DNA of 35,064 bases from DATIYF01 sp035517775 (GCA_035517775.1 DATIYF010000038.1:1-35064); one strand, 5' to 3'; shown: positions 7,985 through 16,718, counted from the stretch's first letter. Program-made: numbers and translations. The notes: generated from the sequence alone by a model not told the origin.

Positions 7985-9091
7985 GTGGAACTGCAGCGCG
8001 CCATCGGCCAGCTTCTGATCATCGGCTTCGAGGGCACCGAACTCTCGCCGTCGGTCACTTCTCTGCTCCGGCGCCTGCAGCCGGCCGGCGTCATTCTGTT
8101 CGCCCGCAACCTGACCAGCGCACCACAGACCCGCCAACTGCTCGAAGACTGCCAGGCTTGTGTTTCCACGCGCCTGTTCACCTGCGTGGATCTCGAAGGC
8201 GGCCGGGTGGACCGCTTCCGCGAGGTGCTCGGCCCCACCCCCTCGGCGGCCGATGTCTTTGCCAGCGGAGACCGCAGATTGTTCCGCCGGCACGGAAGGA
8301 TCATCGGCGAGTGCTGCCGCGCGCTGGGATTCAACACCGATTTCGCTCCCGTGGTGGATTTGGCCCTGGAAGCCTCGCGCCGGGTAATGAGTTCCCGGAC
8401 GGTCTCGGCCAGCCCGGGCCAGGTGGTGACCTATGCCCGCGAGTTTCTTGCCGGCTTGCGCGCTAGCGGCGTGCTGGGCGCAGGCAAGCACTTTCCGGGA
8501 CTGGGCGAGGCCAATCTTGACACCCACCAGGAGCTGCCCCGCGTGCAAAAATCCATGAGGAAGCTCTGGCAGGAGGACATTTATCCTTACCGCGCCCTCC
8601 GCCGCGAGCTGCCCATGGTCATGGTCAGCCATGCCAGCTACCCGCGGGTGACGCGGGATGGCCAGCCCGCTTCCCTTTCCCGGAAATGGATCACGGATAT
8701 TTTGCGGACAAAAATCGGATATCGTGGACTCATTGTTTCCGACGATCTGGAAATGGGCGGGGTGCTGAAAGCGGCGCCCATCGAAAAGGCCGCGGTGGAG
8801 GCGATCCGCGCCGGCTGCAATCTCTGCCTGGTCTGCCATCGCGAGGAATTCGCGCTGGGCGCCTATGCAGCCCTGCTCCGGGAGGCAGGACAAAACCGCG
8901 GCTTCGCCCGCCAGGTGCAGGATTCGGCGCGGCGGGTGCTGGCGTGCAAGAAGAAAGCCATCGAAGGGAAGCGGCGGACGCCGTTGCCGGCCGCCGGGAA
9001 AGTGGCAGGGCTCAAGCGCAAATTGTGGGAGTTCGGCGAGCAGGTGCGGCTGGAATCGGGACAAGGTGAGCCCGGCGGGGACGAGCCATGA
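7985..9091 (+). CDS. nagZ: Beta-N-acetylhexosaminidase, glycoside hydrolase family 3
   Basis: NagZ removes GlcNAc from GlcNAc-anhydroMurNAc (peptides) during peptidoglycan recycling in the cytoplasm. The 368-residue protein has no signal peptide. Seen: GVILFARNL, VDLEGGRVDRFRE, NTDFAPVVDLAL, the NagZ loop KHFPGLGEANLDTH with the catalytic-loop Asp-Thr-His (the usual PGHG is PGLG here), and VSDDLEMGG with the nucleophile Asp. The C-terminus past residue 330 is basic and not typical. The start is a GTG at 7985 with a poor ribosome site; I see no better one in frame. The stop overlaps the anmK start by four bases (ATGA). The resistance-linked AmpC/AmpR system is not nearby. Confidence 0.9.
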   Translation: MELQRAIGQLLIIGFEGTELSPSVTSLLRRLQPAGVILFARNLTSAPQTRQLLEDCQACVSTRLFTCVDLEGGRVDRFREVLGPTPSAADVFASGDRRLFRRHGRIIGECCRALGFNTDFAPVVDLALEASRRVMSSRTVSASPGQVVTYAREFLAGLRASGVLGAGKHFPGLGEANLDTHQELPRVQKSMRKLWQEDIYPYRALRRELPMVMVSHASYPRVTRDGQPASLSRKWITDILRTKIGYRGLIVSDDLEMGGVLKAAPIEKAAVEAIRAGCNLCLVCHREEFALGAYAALLREAGQNRGFARQVQDSARRVLACKKKAIEGKRRTPLPAAGKVAGLKRKLWEFGEQVRLESGQGEPGGDEP

Positions 9092-10254
9092 TCGTCGCCG
9101 GCGTGATGAGCGGAACCTCGGCGGACGGAATCAACGTGGCCATGGTGCAGATTTCCGAAGCTTCGGGGGCGCGGGGGCGCCCGCGCCACACCGGCCCGCG
9201 CTTCAAATTGCTGGCCCATGGGCAATATCCCTATCCCGCCGAGGTGCGCCAGGCGGTGCTGAGCGCGATGAACTCTCGCCACGCCCGCGTGGCCGACCTG
9301 GCGCGGCTGAATTTCCTGCTGGGCGAGCTCTATGCCAAAGCTGTGCTGGCCACCCAGCGGAAGTTCCGCCTGCGAGCTGAATTGGTCGGCTGCCACGGGC
9401 AGACGCTCTATCACCAGGGCGAGCCGGCGAAATTCCTGGGGCACAAGTTGTCGGTGACCTGGCAGACCGGTGAAGCTGCCGTTCTGGCGGCGCGGGTTGG
9501 CGTTCCCGCGGTCTCCGATTTCCGTCCCGCGGATATGGCCGCGGGCGGCAAGGGCGCGCCCCTGGTTCCCTTTCTCGACTACCTGCTATACCGCGACCGG
9601 CGCATCGGACGCATCGTGCAGAACATCGGCGGCATCGCTAACCTGACCGCCATTCCCGCGGGCGCGGCCGCGGCAAAAGTGCTGGCCTTCGACACCGGCC
9701 CGGGCAATATGGTGATAGACGCCGTGACCGAGACTGTGTTCGGACAGCCCTACGACCGCGACGGCGGGATCGCGGCCGGCGGACGGGTATTGGAAAAATT
9801 GATCACCCAGCTTCTGCGCGCGCCCTTCTTCCTGCGGCGCCCTCCCAAGACTGCGGGCCGGGAAGAATTTGGACGTGAGTTCGCCCTCCAATTCATAGTT
9901 GACTGCGGGACTGCGGAACGACAGGACCTGGTGGCAACGGCGACCGCCCTGACCGCCCGGTCCATCTCCGACTCCATCCGGCGCTTCGTATTGCCGAGGG
10001 GCGCATTTCGTGAGTTCATTGTCTCGGGCGGGGGGGTGAAGAATCCCACCCTCATGGCTATGCTGGCCAACGCACTCCGCCCGCTCGGCCTGCAGGTCCG
10101 CTCTTCCGACGAATTCGGCCTGCCCTCAGAAGCGAAAGAGGCCGCGGCATTCGCGCTGCTGGCCTATGAGACCTGGCACCGGCGCCCCTCCAACCTGGCG
10201 GCGGCTACCGGCGCCAAACAGCCGGCGATTCTGGGAAAGATCTCCTATGCATGA
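9088..10254 (+). CDS. anmK: Anhydro-N-acetylmuramic acid kinase
   Basis: AnmK hydrolyses and phosphorylates 1,6-anhydroMurNAc to MurNAc-6-phosphate, the step after NagZ in cell wall recycling. The 388 residues match the family. Seen: VMSGTSADGINVAM (phosphate-binding; the common form has LDG), GCHGQTLYHQGE, VSDFRPADMAAGGKGAPLVP, NIGGIANLT, FDTGPGNMVIDA and SGGGVKNPTLMAML. All motifs are intact. Its ATG lies inside the nagZ stop, so the two are coupled. murQ, which would act next, is not visible, so MurNAc-6-P processing must be encoded elsewhere or differ. Confidence 0.96.
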   Translation: MIVAGVMSGTSADGINVAMVQISEASGARGRPRHTGPRFKLLAHGQYPYPAEVRQAVLSAMNSRHARVADLARLNFLLGELYAKAVLATQRKFRLRAELVGCHGQTLYHQGEPAKFLGHKLSVTWQTGEAAVLAARVGVPAVSDFRPADMAAGGKGAPLVPFLDYLLYRDRRIGRIVQNIGGIANLTAIPAGAAAAKVLAFDTGPGNMVIDAVTETVFGQPYDRDGGIAAGGRVLEKLITQLLRAPFFLRRPPKTAGREEFGREFALQFIVDCGTAERQDLVATATALTARSISDSIRRFVLPRGAFREFIVSGGGVKNPTLMAMLANALRPLGLQVRSSDEFGLPSEAKEAAAFALLAYETWHRRPSNLAAATGAKQPAILGKISYA

Positions 10255-10263
10255 GGCCGAGCG

Positions 10264-11847
10264 GTGGGGCTGAGCGCGCACCTTCGCTGGTTGCTGCCTC
10301 CAGACGCGCCGCAACCTGCGCCGGGAGCGTGGTGCCTTTGCCGCCTGCCCTTGGTCCTCATGATCGTTTGCCTGCTTACCGGCTGCTCCCGGCGCCCCGA
10401 TCCCAACACCCTGGTCATGATTATCGAGAGCAGCCCCGCCAACCTCGATCCGCGGGTGGGTATAGACGGCCAGTCCGAACGCCTGGATGAGCTGATCTTC
10501 GACGATCTGCTCACCCGCGACCAGCACTTCAATTTTCATCCCGGTCTGGCCGAGAGCTGGCAGGTTCCCGATCCGCTGACCTACGTCTTTCATCTCCGCC
10601 ACGGGGTGAAGTTTCACGATGGCCGCCCGCTCACTGCCCGTGACGTGAAGTGGACCTTCGATTCGCTGATCCAGGGAAAGGTCATCAGCACCAAGGCCTC
10701 AACCTACCGCTACGTGGACCGCATTGACACCCCGGATGACTACACCGTGGTCTTCCATTTGAAGGAACCATTCGCCACCCTCTTGTGGAACCTCTCGGGC
10801 GCGGCGCTCGGCATTGTGCCGTATGGCAGCGGCGGCGAGGTTACGCAGCACCCCATCGGCACCGGGCCGTTTCGTTTCGTCAGCGCCCAGCAGGACCGCG
10901 ACGTGATCCTCGAGCGCAACCGCAACTACTGGGGCGCCGAGCCGCACCTCGAGCGCATTCGCTTTGCCGTGGTGCCCGATACCACCACCCGCGCCCTGGA
11001 ACTGCGCAAAGGCAGCGCCGATGTGGCCATCAATGCGCTCACCTCCGATATGGTGCTGGCCTTGCGGCGCCAGCCCAATCTGCAGCTGCTGCACGCCCCC
11101 GGCACGGTTCTGGCCTACCTGAATTTCAATCTGCGCGATCCCATCCTGAAAGATGTTCGCGTGCGCCAGGCCATCGCCTTTGCCATTGACCGGCGGCCCA
11201 TCATTCACTACCTGCTGCGCGACTTCGCCCGCCCCGCCTACAGCATTCTTCCCCCCGAAAGCTGGGCCTACAACGGCGATGTTCCGCGCTATGCCTACGA
11301 TCCCGAGCGGGCGCGGCAACTGCTGGATTCGGCCGGATACCAGGCGGTAAACGGCGTGCGCTTTCACCTCACCATGAAGACCTCAACCGAGGAAGGCACG
11401 CGCCTGCTGGCGGCGGTGCTGCAGCAGCAGCTGCGCGCCGTGGGCATCGCGCTCGATATCCGCACCTTTGAGTTCGCTACCTTTTTTTCCGACGTGACCC
11501 GCGGCGAATTTCAGCTTTACTCCCTGCGCTGGATCGGCGGCAATGAAGACCCGGATATCTTCGAGCTGGTCTTTCACTCCCGGCGCCTGCCGCCCAACGG
11601 CAACAATCGCGGTTATTATGTCAACCCGCGCCTGGATTCGCTCATAGACCAGGCCCGCCAGGAGCTCGACCAGAACACCCGCAAGCAGCTTTACGCCGAG
11701 GTGCAGGACATTCTGGCGCAGGAAGTGCCTTCGATCAATTTGTGGTACTTCGATAACGTGCTGCTGGCGAATAAGCGGGTGAAGAACCTGACGCTTGATC
11801 CTTCGGGAAGCTACGACTTTCTCAAGACCGCTGAGCTGGCCCACTGA
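10264..11847 (+). CDS. OppA-type peptide-binding lipoprotein (solute-binding family 5)
   Basis: This 527-residue extracytoplasmic substrate-binding protein of the peptide/nickel ABC transporter class has a hydrophobic signal at about residues 29-40 ending in a lipobox LLTGC (Cys41), so it should be a lipoprotein. The family 5 pattern is plain: NLDPRVG, DDLLTRDQHFNFHPGLAESW, FHLRHGVKFHDGRPLTARDVKWTF (split across 600-668 of the gene), GTGPFRF, and VRQAIAFAIDR. The start is a GTG at 10264, nine bases after anmK; the next in-frame ATG would leave too short a signal. No permease or ATPase genes follow. The link to nagZ-anmK suggests capture of murein peptides, as for MppA of E. coli, but this is inference. 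Confidence 0.88.
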   Translation: MGLSAHLRWLLPPDAPQPAPGAWCLCRLPLVLMIVCLLTGCSRRPDPNTLVMIIESSPANLDPRVGIDGQSERLDELIFDDLLTRDQHFNFHPGLAESWQVPDPLTYVFHLRHGVKFHDGRPLTARDVKWTFDSLIQGKVISTKASTYRYVDRIDTPDDYTVVFHLKEPFATLLWNLSGAALGIVPYGSGGEVTQHPIGTGPFRFVSAQQDRDVILERNRNYWGAEPHLERIRFAVVPDTTTRALELRKGSADVAINALTSDMVLALRRQPNLQLLHAPGTVLAYLNFNLRDPILKDVRVRQAIAFAIDRRPIIHYLLRDFARPAYSILPPESWAYNGDVPRYAYDPERARQLLDSAGYQAVNGVRFHLTMKTSTEEGTRLLAAVLQQQLRAVGIALDIRTFEFATFFSDVTRGEFQLYSLRWIGGNEDPDIFELVFHSRRLPPNGNNRGYYVNPRLDSLIDQARQELDQNTRKQLYAEVQDILAQEVPSINLWYFDNVLLANKRVKNLTLDPSGSYDFLKTAELAH

Positions 11848-11950
11848 GATTCCCCTGTGGCCATCAGTGACGTCGCTGCCTCTTGCACATCAATCGCCCG
11901 GGCACAGTCCTCAAACTCCCTTCTGTTACTATCGAACCACGAGGCAAAAT

Positions 11951-12739
11951 TTGCGCATTCTTTTCATCGGCGACATCTTCGGGCGCCCGGGCCGCACCAT
12001 CGTCAAGGACCGCCTGCCCGGCCTGGTGCGCGAGCACGCCGCCGACCTCATCATCGCCAACGGCGAGAATGCCGCCGCCGGCTTCGGCATCACCCCGCCA
12101 CTGGCCGAAGATCTCTTCGAGATGGGCATTGACGTCATCACCACCGGCAACCACGTCTGGGACAAGCGTGAGATCGTGGATTATTTCAAGATGGCCGACG
12201 GCAACAACGGCGTCGCCCGCCGCCTGCTGCGCCCGGCCAATTATCCTGCCGGCATGCCGGGCTACGGCTGGTACGAGGGTAAGAAAAAGGGTGTGCCCTA
12301 CGCCGTGATCAACCTTCAGGGACGTGTCTTCATGGCGGCCAACGACGACCCCTTCCGCGTCGCCGGTCAATTACTGGAGCAGATCAAGGCCAAGATTGTT
12401 GTGGTGGATATGCACGCCGAGGCCACATCGGAAAAAATCTCTCTGGGCTGGTATCTCGATGGGCGCGTAACCGCGGTGATCGGCACCCACACCCACGTGC
12501 CCACGGCGGATGAGCGCGTGCTTCCCGGGGGCACGGCATACATCACCGACGTCGGCATGAGTGGGCCTTACGACGGCGTGATCGGGGTGCAGAAAGAACA
12601 GATCATCGGCAAATTCCTGAGCAACATGCCGGTGCGCTTCGAGCCCGCCACCGGCGATGCCCGGCTCAGCGCGGTCGTGATTGACTGCGATGAAACCACC
12701 GGGCGAGCGCGGACGATCGAACGGGTCATGATCAGCTAG
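11951..12739 (+). CDS. ymdB: YmdB-family metallophosphoesterase (TIGR00282)
   Basis: A calcineurin-like phosphoesterase of the YmdB family, known in Bacillus to hydrolyse 2',3'-cyclic nucleotides and to affect biofilm and RNA turnover. I place the start at a TTG at 11951 (MRILFIGDIFGRPGRTI), preceded by GAGG six bases upstream. This gives 262 residues, near the Bacillus length; the frame is open further upstream, but that part overlaps the lipoprotein gene and is not family-like. Metal ligand motifs seen: GDIFGRPG, NGENAAAGFG, TGNHVWDKRE, VDMHAEATSEK and GTHTHVPTADERV. In many bacteria it lies next to rny; here it does not. Confidence 0.93.
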   Translation: MRILFIGDIFGRPGRTIVKDRLPGLVREHAADLIIANGENAAAGFGITPPLAEDLFEMGIDVITTGNHVWDKREIVDYFKMADGNNGVARRLLRPANYPAGMPGYGWYEGKKKGVPYAVINLQGRVFMAANDDPFRVAGQLLEQIKAKIVVVDMHAEATSEKISLGWYLDGRVTAVIGTHTHVPTADERVLPGGTAYITDVGMSGPYDGVIGVQKEQIIGKFLSNMPVRFEPATGDARLSAVVIDCDETTGRARTIERVMIS

Positions 12740-12789
12740 CCGCCGCCAATTTTGCGGTTATGCCCGCAGCGGGGAAGCCTTCCACTCCA

Positions 12790-12816
12790 CAGGAAATCTG
12801 CTTCGCACATTTCCTG
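12790..12816. terminator. Inverted repeat between convergent genes
   Basis: CAGGAAAT (12790-12797) and ATTTCCTG (12809-12816) form an 8-bp stem with an 11-base loop in the 83-base gap where the ymdB and DUF2520 genes converge. There is no T-run. It may be a bidirectional terminator or part of an interspersed repeat. Confidence 0.4.
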
Positions 12817-12822
12817 CTGCGC

Positions 12823-13677
12823 TCAGGGCGACCAGCGGCTTAAAGCGCTTCGCAATTCCCTTTCGTTCTCTGCTGGCAAGTATCGCAGCGCCGCCTTCGC
12901 CAACGCGGCGTACACTTGCTTGGCCTCGGGAATTTTCGCGAGCATCAGCAAATGCCGCCGCACGATGGCCGCATCCCCGCGCACCAGGGGCCCACTGAAG
13001 GCCCGCTCCGGGCCGAGCTTCACGTAATTGGAGATTGTCTGCCGCACAATCGGCGGGGCGCTGCGCCGCGCCCTTTCCCGCGGCATTCCTGCTGCCCGGG
13101 CCACTTCTTCCGCGGTAACCAGAAGCGAGAGCAACAGCGGCGAAAGCAAAGTTCCCCAGGCGTGATAGGCCGCTTTATGCTTTTTCGCAATCAGCATCAG
13201 CTCGCCGCCCAGGCGAGAAACCACGCCCCTCGCCGCCTGCACCGCCCGCCGGTCGCCTTCCGCGGCGAAGAGCACGCCTTTCAGTGAGGGCGCAGACCCA
13301 TGCACAAACGTCATCATGGGATGCACCGAGGCCACGGCCGCCCCTCTTTGCCGCAGTACGTTCAGCTCATCGCTGGTAAGCGCGCCGCTGGAATGAAGAG
13401 CGATCTTTCCCTTCCATTCTGTGCTCGAAGCCAAGGCGCGTGCGGCCCGGGCAATTTCACGGTCGGGCACACAGAACCAGATCAGATCGCTGTCGAGGCG
13501 GGCCGTTGTCGTTTTGGTGGCGCGAGCCTTGAGCGCGCGCGCCAGCTCTGACTTCATCTGGCTTGAGCCGCGTGAAACTACTTCCCGCACGTCATAACCC
13601 GCATTGGCCAGCGCGCGTGCCAGCGCGCTTCCCAGCCGGCCCGGCCCGGCTATTGCGATAGAGGGCTTCTTCGCCAC
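12823..13677 (-). CDS. Rossmann-like and DUF2520 domain protein
   Basis: The 284-residue protein combines an N-terminal NAD(P)-binding fold (IAIAGPGRLGSALARALANAGY, glycine motif GPGRLG) with a C-terminal helical DUF2520 region (HAWGTLLSPLLLSLLVTAEEVA, RARRSAPPIVRQTISNYVKLG). It resembles proC/ketopantoate reductase-like dehydrogenases; the substrate is unknown. I chose a GTG at 13677 (VAKKPSIAIAG). The frame is open to 13845 but that part overlaps a repeat and is not conserved-looking; the only nearby ATG is out of frame. SVHPMMTFVHG, typical for this family, is present. It is convergent with ymdB and divergent from the Nudix gene. Members often lie near pantothenate genes, but none are here. 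Confidence 0.85.
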   Translation of the reverse strand: MAKKPSIAIAGPGRLGSALARALANAGYDVREVVSRGSSQMKSELARALKARATKTTTARLDSDLIWFCVPDREIARAARALASSTEWKGKIALHSSGALTSDELNVLRQRGAAVASVHPMMTFVHGSAPSLKGVLFAAEGDRRAVQAARGVVSRLGGELMLIAKKHKAAYHAWGTLLSPLLLSLLVTAEEVARAAGMPRERARRSAPPIVRQTISNYVKLGPERAFSGPLVRGDAAIVRRHLLMLAKIPEAKQVYAALAKAALRYLPAENERELRSALSRWSP

Positions 13678-13724
13678 CGCCGCAGCATAGCAGGAGCAAA
13701 GGCCGGGTGTTACTTCTTGTCCGC

Positions 13725-13750
13725 CGCGGTTCTCTGCGCCCTCTGCGGTC
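13725..13750 (-). repeat. Intergenic ACCGCAGAGGGCG-type repeat
   Basis: On the minus strand this reads ACCGCAGAGGGCGCAGAGAA, a variant of the same family as at 378 and 7941. It lies in the divergent gap between the DUF2520 and Nudix genes. Confidence 0.7.
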
Positions 13751-13800
13751 AGGCTTCGGCGGAGCTGTGTAAAAGACGAAGGACGCAAAGCCCGCTCGCT

Positions 13801-13806
13801 TATAGT
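13801..13806 (+). promoter_or_regulatory. -10-like TATAGT directly before the Nudix start
   Basis: TATAGT ends six bases before the ATG at 13813. If used, transcription would start at or beside the ATG and give a leaderless mRNA. No Shine-Dalgarno-like sequence is seen and no -35 is evident. Confidence 0.35.
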
Positions 13807-13812
13807 GTCTTT

Positions 13813-14394
13813 ATGCCAAATAGACCGCGTTCGAAGAAAATCCACAAAGCCCGCCTGCTTTCCTCACGTGTGACCTATCGCGGCCCGGCGTTCTGGGTAA
13901 GCTATGACGAGGTGCTCGAACCCACCGGGGTGCGCGCCCGGCGCGACATTGTGCACCACACCGGCTCGGTTGTGGTCCTTGCCGTGGACGAAAGCCGGCG
14001 CGAGCCGCGGGTCCTGCTGGAACGGCAATACCGCCATGCCGCGCAGCAGTTTCTCTGGGAATTGCCCGCGGGCCGTATTGATAAAGGCGAGTCGGAGCTG
14101 CCCGCGGCCAGGCGCGAACTGCTTGAGGAAACCGGTTATACGGCTTCGCGCTGGCGCCGCATCCTGAAGTTCTACGCCAGCCCCGGCTTCGTGGCGGAAA
14201 CCATGTCACTTTTCCTGGCCCAGGGCCTGCAGGCGGGAACGGCCCAGCCGGAAGAAGATGAAGTCATCCAGAAACGTATGCTGCCGCTCTCCCAGGCGGT
14301 GGGAATGGTGATGCGCGGAACCATTCGCGACGCCAAAACGATTTCCGGCATCCTGTGGCTCGCGCACCGACATAAATCCATTAAAAACAATTAG
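13813..14394 (+). CDS. nudF: Nudix hydrolase, ADP-ribose pyrophosphatase type
   Basis: The 193-residue protein starts at the ATG at 13813 (MPNRPRSKKIHKARLL). It carries a complete Nudix box, G-x5-E-x7-REUxEExGU, in GRIDKGESELPAARRELLEETGY, at about residues 96-118, and the preceding WELPAG seen in ADP-ribose pyrophosphatases. LLERQYRHAAQQFLWELPAG and YASPGFVAETM also fit the NudF group, which cleaves ADP-ribose to AMP and ribose-5-phosphate. The exact substrate cannot be read from sequence. The gene stands alone: divergent from DUF2520 and followed by cspA with its own promoter-like sequence. Confidence 0.88.
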   Translation: MPNRPRSKKIHKARLLSSRVTYRGPAFWVSYDEVLEPTGVRARRDIVHHTGSVVVLAVDESRREPRVLLERQYRHAAQQFLWELPAGRIDKGESELPAARRELLEETGYTASRWRRILKFYASPGFVAETMSLFLAQGLQAGTAQPEEDEVIQKRMLPLSQAVGMVMRGTIRDAKTISGILWLAHRHKSIKNN

Positions 14395-14420
14395 TTATCG
14401 GCGCTTTGTGATCGGCTCCC

Positions 14421-14451
14421 TTGACAGCCCCCCGGCCTGTAGCAGGACAAT
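14421..14451 (+). promoter_or_regulatory. Candidate promoter of the cold-shock gene
   Basis: A perfect TTGACA (14421-14426) is followed 19 bases later by GACAAT (14446-14451, four of six matches). It leads into the csp coding region. The spacer is longer than ideal. Confidence 0.45.
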
Positions 14452-14509
14452 TGCGACAATGGAAAGGCACGGCCTCGGTGCGAAAGAGTACGTGCCCGAG
14501 GGGGCGTAC

Positions 14510-14719
14510 GTGGAACGTTTGCAAGGTGTAGTGAAGTGGTTTAACAACGCGAAAGGATATGGCTTCATTGGCCGCGATGACGGCCCGGATGTTTTCGTGC
14601 ATTACAGCGCGATTGCGTCGGAAGGCTACAAGAGCCTGCAAGAGAACGACAAGGTAGAGTTCGAAATCGTGCAGGGCCAGAAAGGCCCGCAAGCCGCCAA
14701 CGTTACCAAGGTTTCTTAA
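14510..14719 (+). CDS. cspA: Cold-shock domain protein (CspA family)
   Basis: A single cold-shock domain that binds single-stranded RNA and DNA, acting as an RNA chaperone. GVVKWFNNAKGYGFI contains RNP1 (KGYGFI) and DVFVHYSAI holds RNP2. From the GTG at 14510 (MERLQGVVKWF) the protein is 69 residues, the family norm, and AGGGGG lies a few bases before it. An in-frame ATG at 14459 would add 17 residues that are not family-like, but cannot be excluded. Followed by a perfect palindrome (14733-14750). Cold-shock proteins are often regulated through the 5' leader; the leader here would be about 50 nt. Confidence 0.93.
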   Translation: MERLQGVVKWFNNAKGYGFIGRDDGPDVFVHYSAIASEGYKSLQENDKVEFEIVQGQKGPQAANVTKVS

Positions 14720-14732
14720 AGGTTCGCTTGCA

Positions 14733-14750
14733 CTTCGCGGCGCCGCGAAG
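14733..14750. terminator. Perfect 18-base palindrome after cspA
   Basis: CTTCGCGGCGCCGCGAAG is fully self-complementary and lies 14 bases after the cspA stop. There is no T-run. It may end the csp transcript or be a protein-binding site. Confidence 0.4.
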
Positions 14751-14845
14751 CCGTAGTGAGGTTCCAGCCCCCGCGCGGAAATGCCTGTCTTTTTCTCCTC
14801 CCGCTCTTCTCTCACATGCGGCGATTTGTTTAACCTTGTCTCGCC

Positions 14846-16591
14846 ATGGACAACAAGGCTATCGCTGGCATTCTCTATGAAACCGCTGACCTGCTCGAAA
14901 TTGACGGGCAGGATTCGTTTCGCATTCGTTCCTACCGCAACGCGGCTGAGGCGATTGAAGCTTACCCGCAGCAAATGGCCGACCTGATCAGCGAGCCGAA
15001 GAAGGTTCTGCTGATTCCCGGCATCGGCAAAGGAATGCTGACCAACCTGCAGGAAATCTTCAAGGAAGGACGGCTTGCGGTGCACGGCGAACTGCTTAAG
15101 AAGTACCGGCCCTCCATGCTTGACCTGCTGAAGATTCAGGGGCTCGGCCCGAAGACCATTGCCCTGATCTGGAGCGCCTATCAGGTGAGTGACCTGGAAG
15201 GCGTGCAAAAGCTCGCGCGAGAGGGCAAGATTCGCGAATTGCCGCGCATGGGCGAGAAGCAGGAGCAAAAGCTTCTCAAGGCCATTGAAGACTATCGCCG
15301 CATTGCGGGCAGGTTTCTGCTGGATACGGCCGAGACCGAGGCCAGGAAGATCACCGCCCATCTGGCCACCTTTCCCGGCATCGAAAAGGTCACGCCCGCC
15401 GGCTCGCTGCGGCGCGGCCGTGAAACCGTCGGCGATCTCGACATTCTGGTCACCGGCAAGGCCTGTTGCGATGAGGCCGAGCGCCAGAAGCTGATTGATC
15501 ACATCATCAAGCTTCCCGGGCTGATGGAGATCATTGCCCGCGGCGATAACAAAGTCAGCTTTCGCCTGCGCGGCGGCATGCAGGTGGATGTGCGCTTGCT
15601 CCCGCCGGAGTCGTTCGGCGCGGCCATGCAGTACTTCACCGGCTCCAAGGCGCACAACGTGGCCCTGCGGCAACGTGCGTTGAAGATGGGCTATACCCTG
15701 AGCGAGTACAGCCTGGCCAAACTCGACACCGAAAAACCGGTCGCCGGAAAGACCGAAGAAGAAATTTACTCCCGGCTCAAGCTCGACTACATTCCTCCGG
15801 AAATGCGCGAAAACCAGGGCGAGCTTGATGCCGCCGCCGCGCACGAATTGCCCTCTCTTATTACCCTCGACGATTTGCAAGGCGATGTGCACATGCACAC
15901 GGTGGAAACTGATGGCCGCAATTCGATCGAAGAAATGGCCGAGGCGGCGCGGGCCCGCGGCTACCAATACATGGCGATCACCGACCACTCCAAGAACCTG
16001 GCTTTTGCCAACGGCCTGGACGACAAACGGGCGGTTGAGCACATCGCGCGTATTCGCAAAGCGAACGCTCAGATCGAGGGCATCCGGATTTTTGCCGGCG
16101 TCGAGGTGGACATTCTGGCCGACGGCGCGCTCGATCTTTCGGATTCCGTTCTGGAGCAGATGGACATTGTCATCGCCAGCGTGCACTCGCACTTCAATCA
16201 GAGCCCGCAAGAGATGACCGGCCGCCTGCTCAAAGCCGTCGAGAATCCCAATACCTCTCTGCTCGGCCATCCCACCGGCCGATTGCTGCTCCGCCGCGAC
16301 GCCTATCAGTTCGATATGGACGCCATCTTGAGAGCCGCCGCCAAGCACAAAGTCGCCATGGAGCTGAACGCTTACCCTGATCGCCTGGATTTATGCGACC
16401 GCCATCTGCGCCTGGCGCGCCAGCACGGAGTCAAGATCGTCATCAATACCGACTCGCATCACATTTCGCACCTCGAAAAAATCCGCTTCGGGATCCTCCA
16501 GGCCCGCCGCGCCTGGTTGACCAAAGATGATGTGCTGAACACCTTGCCGGCGGTAAAGTTCGCCAAGGCGATGAAACATCAGTGGAATTAG
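14846..16591 (+). CDS. polX: DNA polymerase/3'-5' exonuclease PolX
   Basis: A family X DNA polymerase fused to a PHP exonuclease domain, used in gap-filling base-excision repair. The 581 residues match bacterial PolX. N-terminal 8-kDa-like region (LLEIDGQDSFRIRSYRNAA) and helix-hairpin-helix segments (LLIPGIGKGM, IQGLGPKTI) come first. The polymerase core has GSLRRGRETVGDLDILV near 188-200 with the two metal-binding Asps and MQVDVRLLPP with the third. The PHP domain starts near 345 (DVHMHTVETDGRNS), with ITDHSKNLA, AGVEVDIL, SVHSHF, LGHPTGRLL and INTDSHH all present. The ATG at 14846 matches the usual PolX start. Nothing appears missing. Confidence 0.96.
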   Translation: MDNKAIAGILYETADLLEIDGQDSFRIRSYRNAAEAIEAYPQQMADLISEPKKVLLIPGIGKGMLTNLQEIFKEGRLAVHGELLKKYRPSMLDLLKIQGLGPKTIALIWSAYQVSDLEGVQKLAREGKIRELPRMGEKQEQKLLKAIEDYRRIAGRFLLDTAETEARKITAHLATFPGIEKVTPAGSLRRGRETVGDLDILVTGKACCDEAERQKLIDHIIKLPGLMEIIARGDNKVSFRLRGGMQVDVRLLPPESFGAAMQYFTGSKAHNVALRQRALKMGYTLSEYSLAKLDTEKPVAGKTEEEIYSRLKLDYIPPEMRENQGELDAAAAHELPSLITLDDLQGDVHMHTVETDGRNSIEEMAEAARARGYQYMAITDHSKNLAFANGLDDKRAVEHIARIRKANAQIEGIRIFAGVEVDILADGALDLSDSVLEQMDIVIASVHSHFNQSPQEMTGRLLKAVENPNTSLLGHPTGRLLLRRDAYQFDMDAILRAAAKHKVAMELNAYPDRLDLCDRHLRLARQHGVKIVINTDSHHISHLEKIRFGILQARRAWLTKDDVLNTLPAVKFAKAMKHQWN

Positions 16592-16602
16592 TTTTCCACG
16601 CG

Positions 16603-16650
16603 CTGAACTTCTCGGCGCACTCTGCGAGTTTCTCGTGCCCTCCGCGATTA
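16603..16650 (-). repeat. Intergenic CGCGGAGGGCACGAGAA-type repeat
   Basis: On the minus strand the run of GCGGAGGGCACGAG, CTCGCAGAGTGCG and CCGAGAAG units follows the polX stop. It is a longer, more degenerate copy of the family seen at 378. Confidence 0.7.
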
Positions 16651-16718
16651 GAGATTGGGTGGGGCCTTCCCGCGCTCCAGCAACCCAAGCCGGAGTACAA
16701 TCTGCCAGGAGCATTTGC

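Noticed and set aside
14381..16348. A 655-codon open frame on the strand opposite polX
   Set aside because: It mirrors polX codon positions in high-G+C DNA, is rich in His, Gln and Val, shows no family motif, and polX itself has all its catalytic residues.
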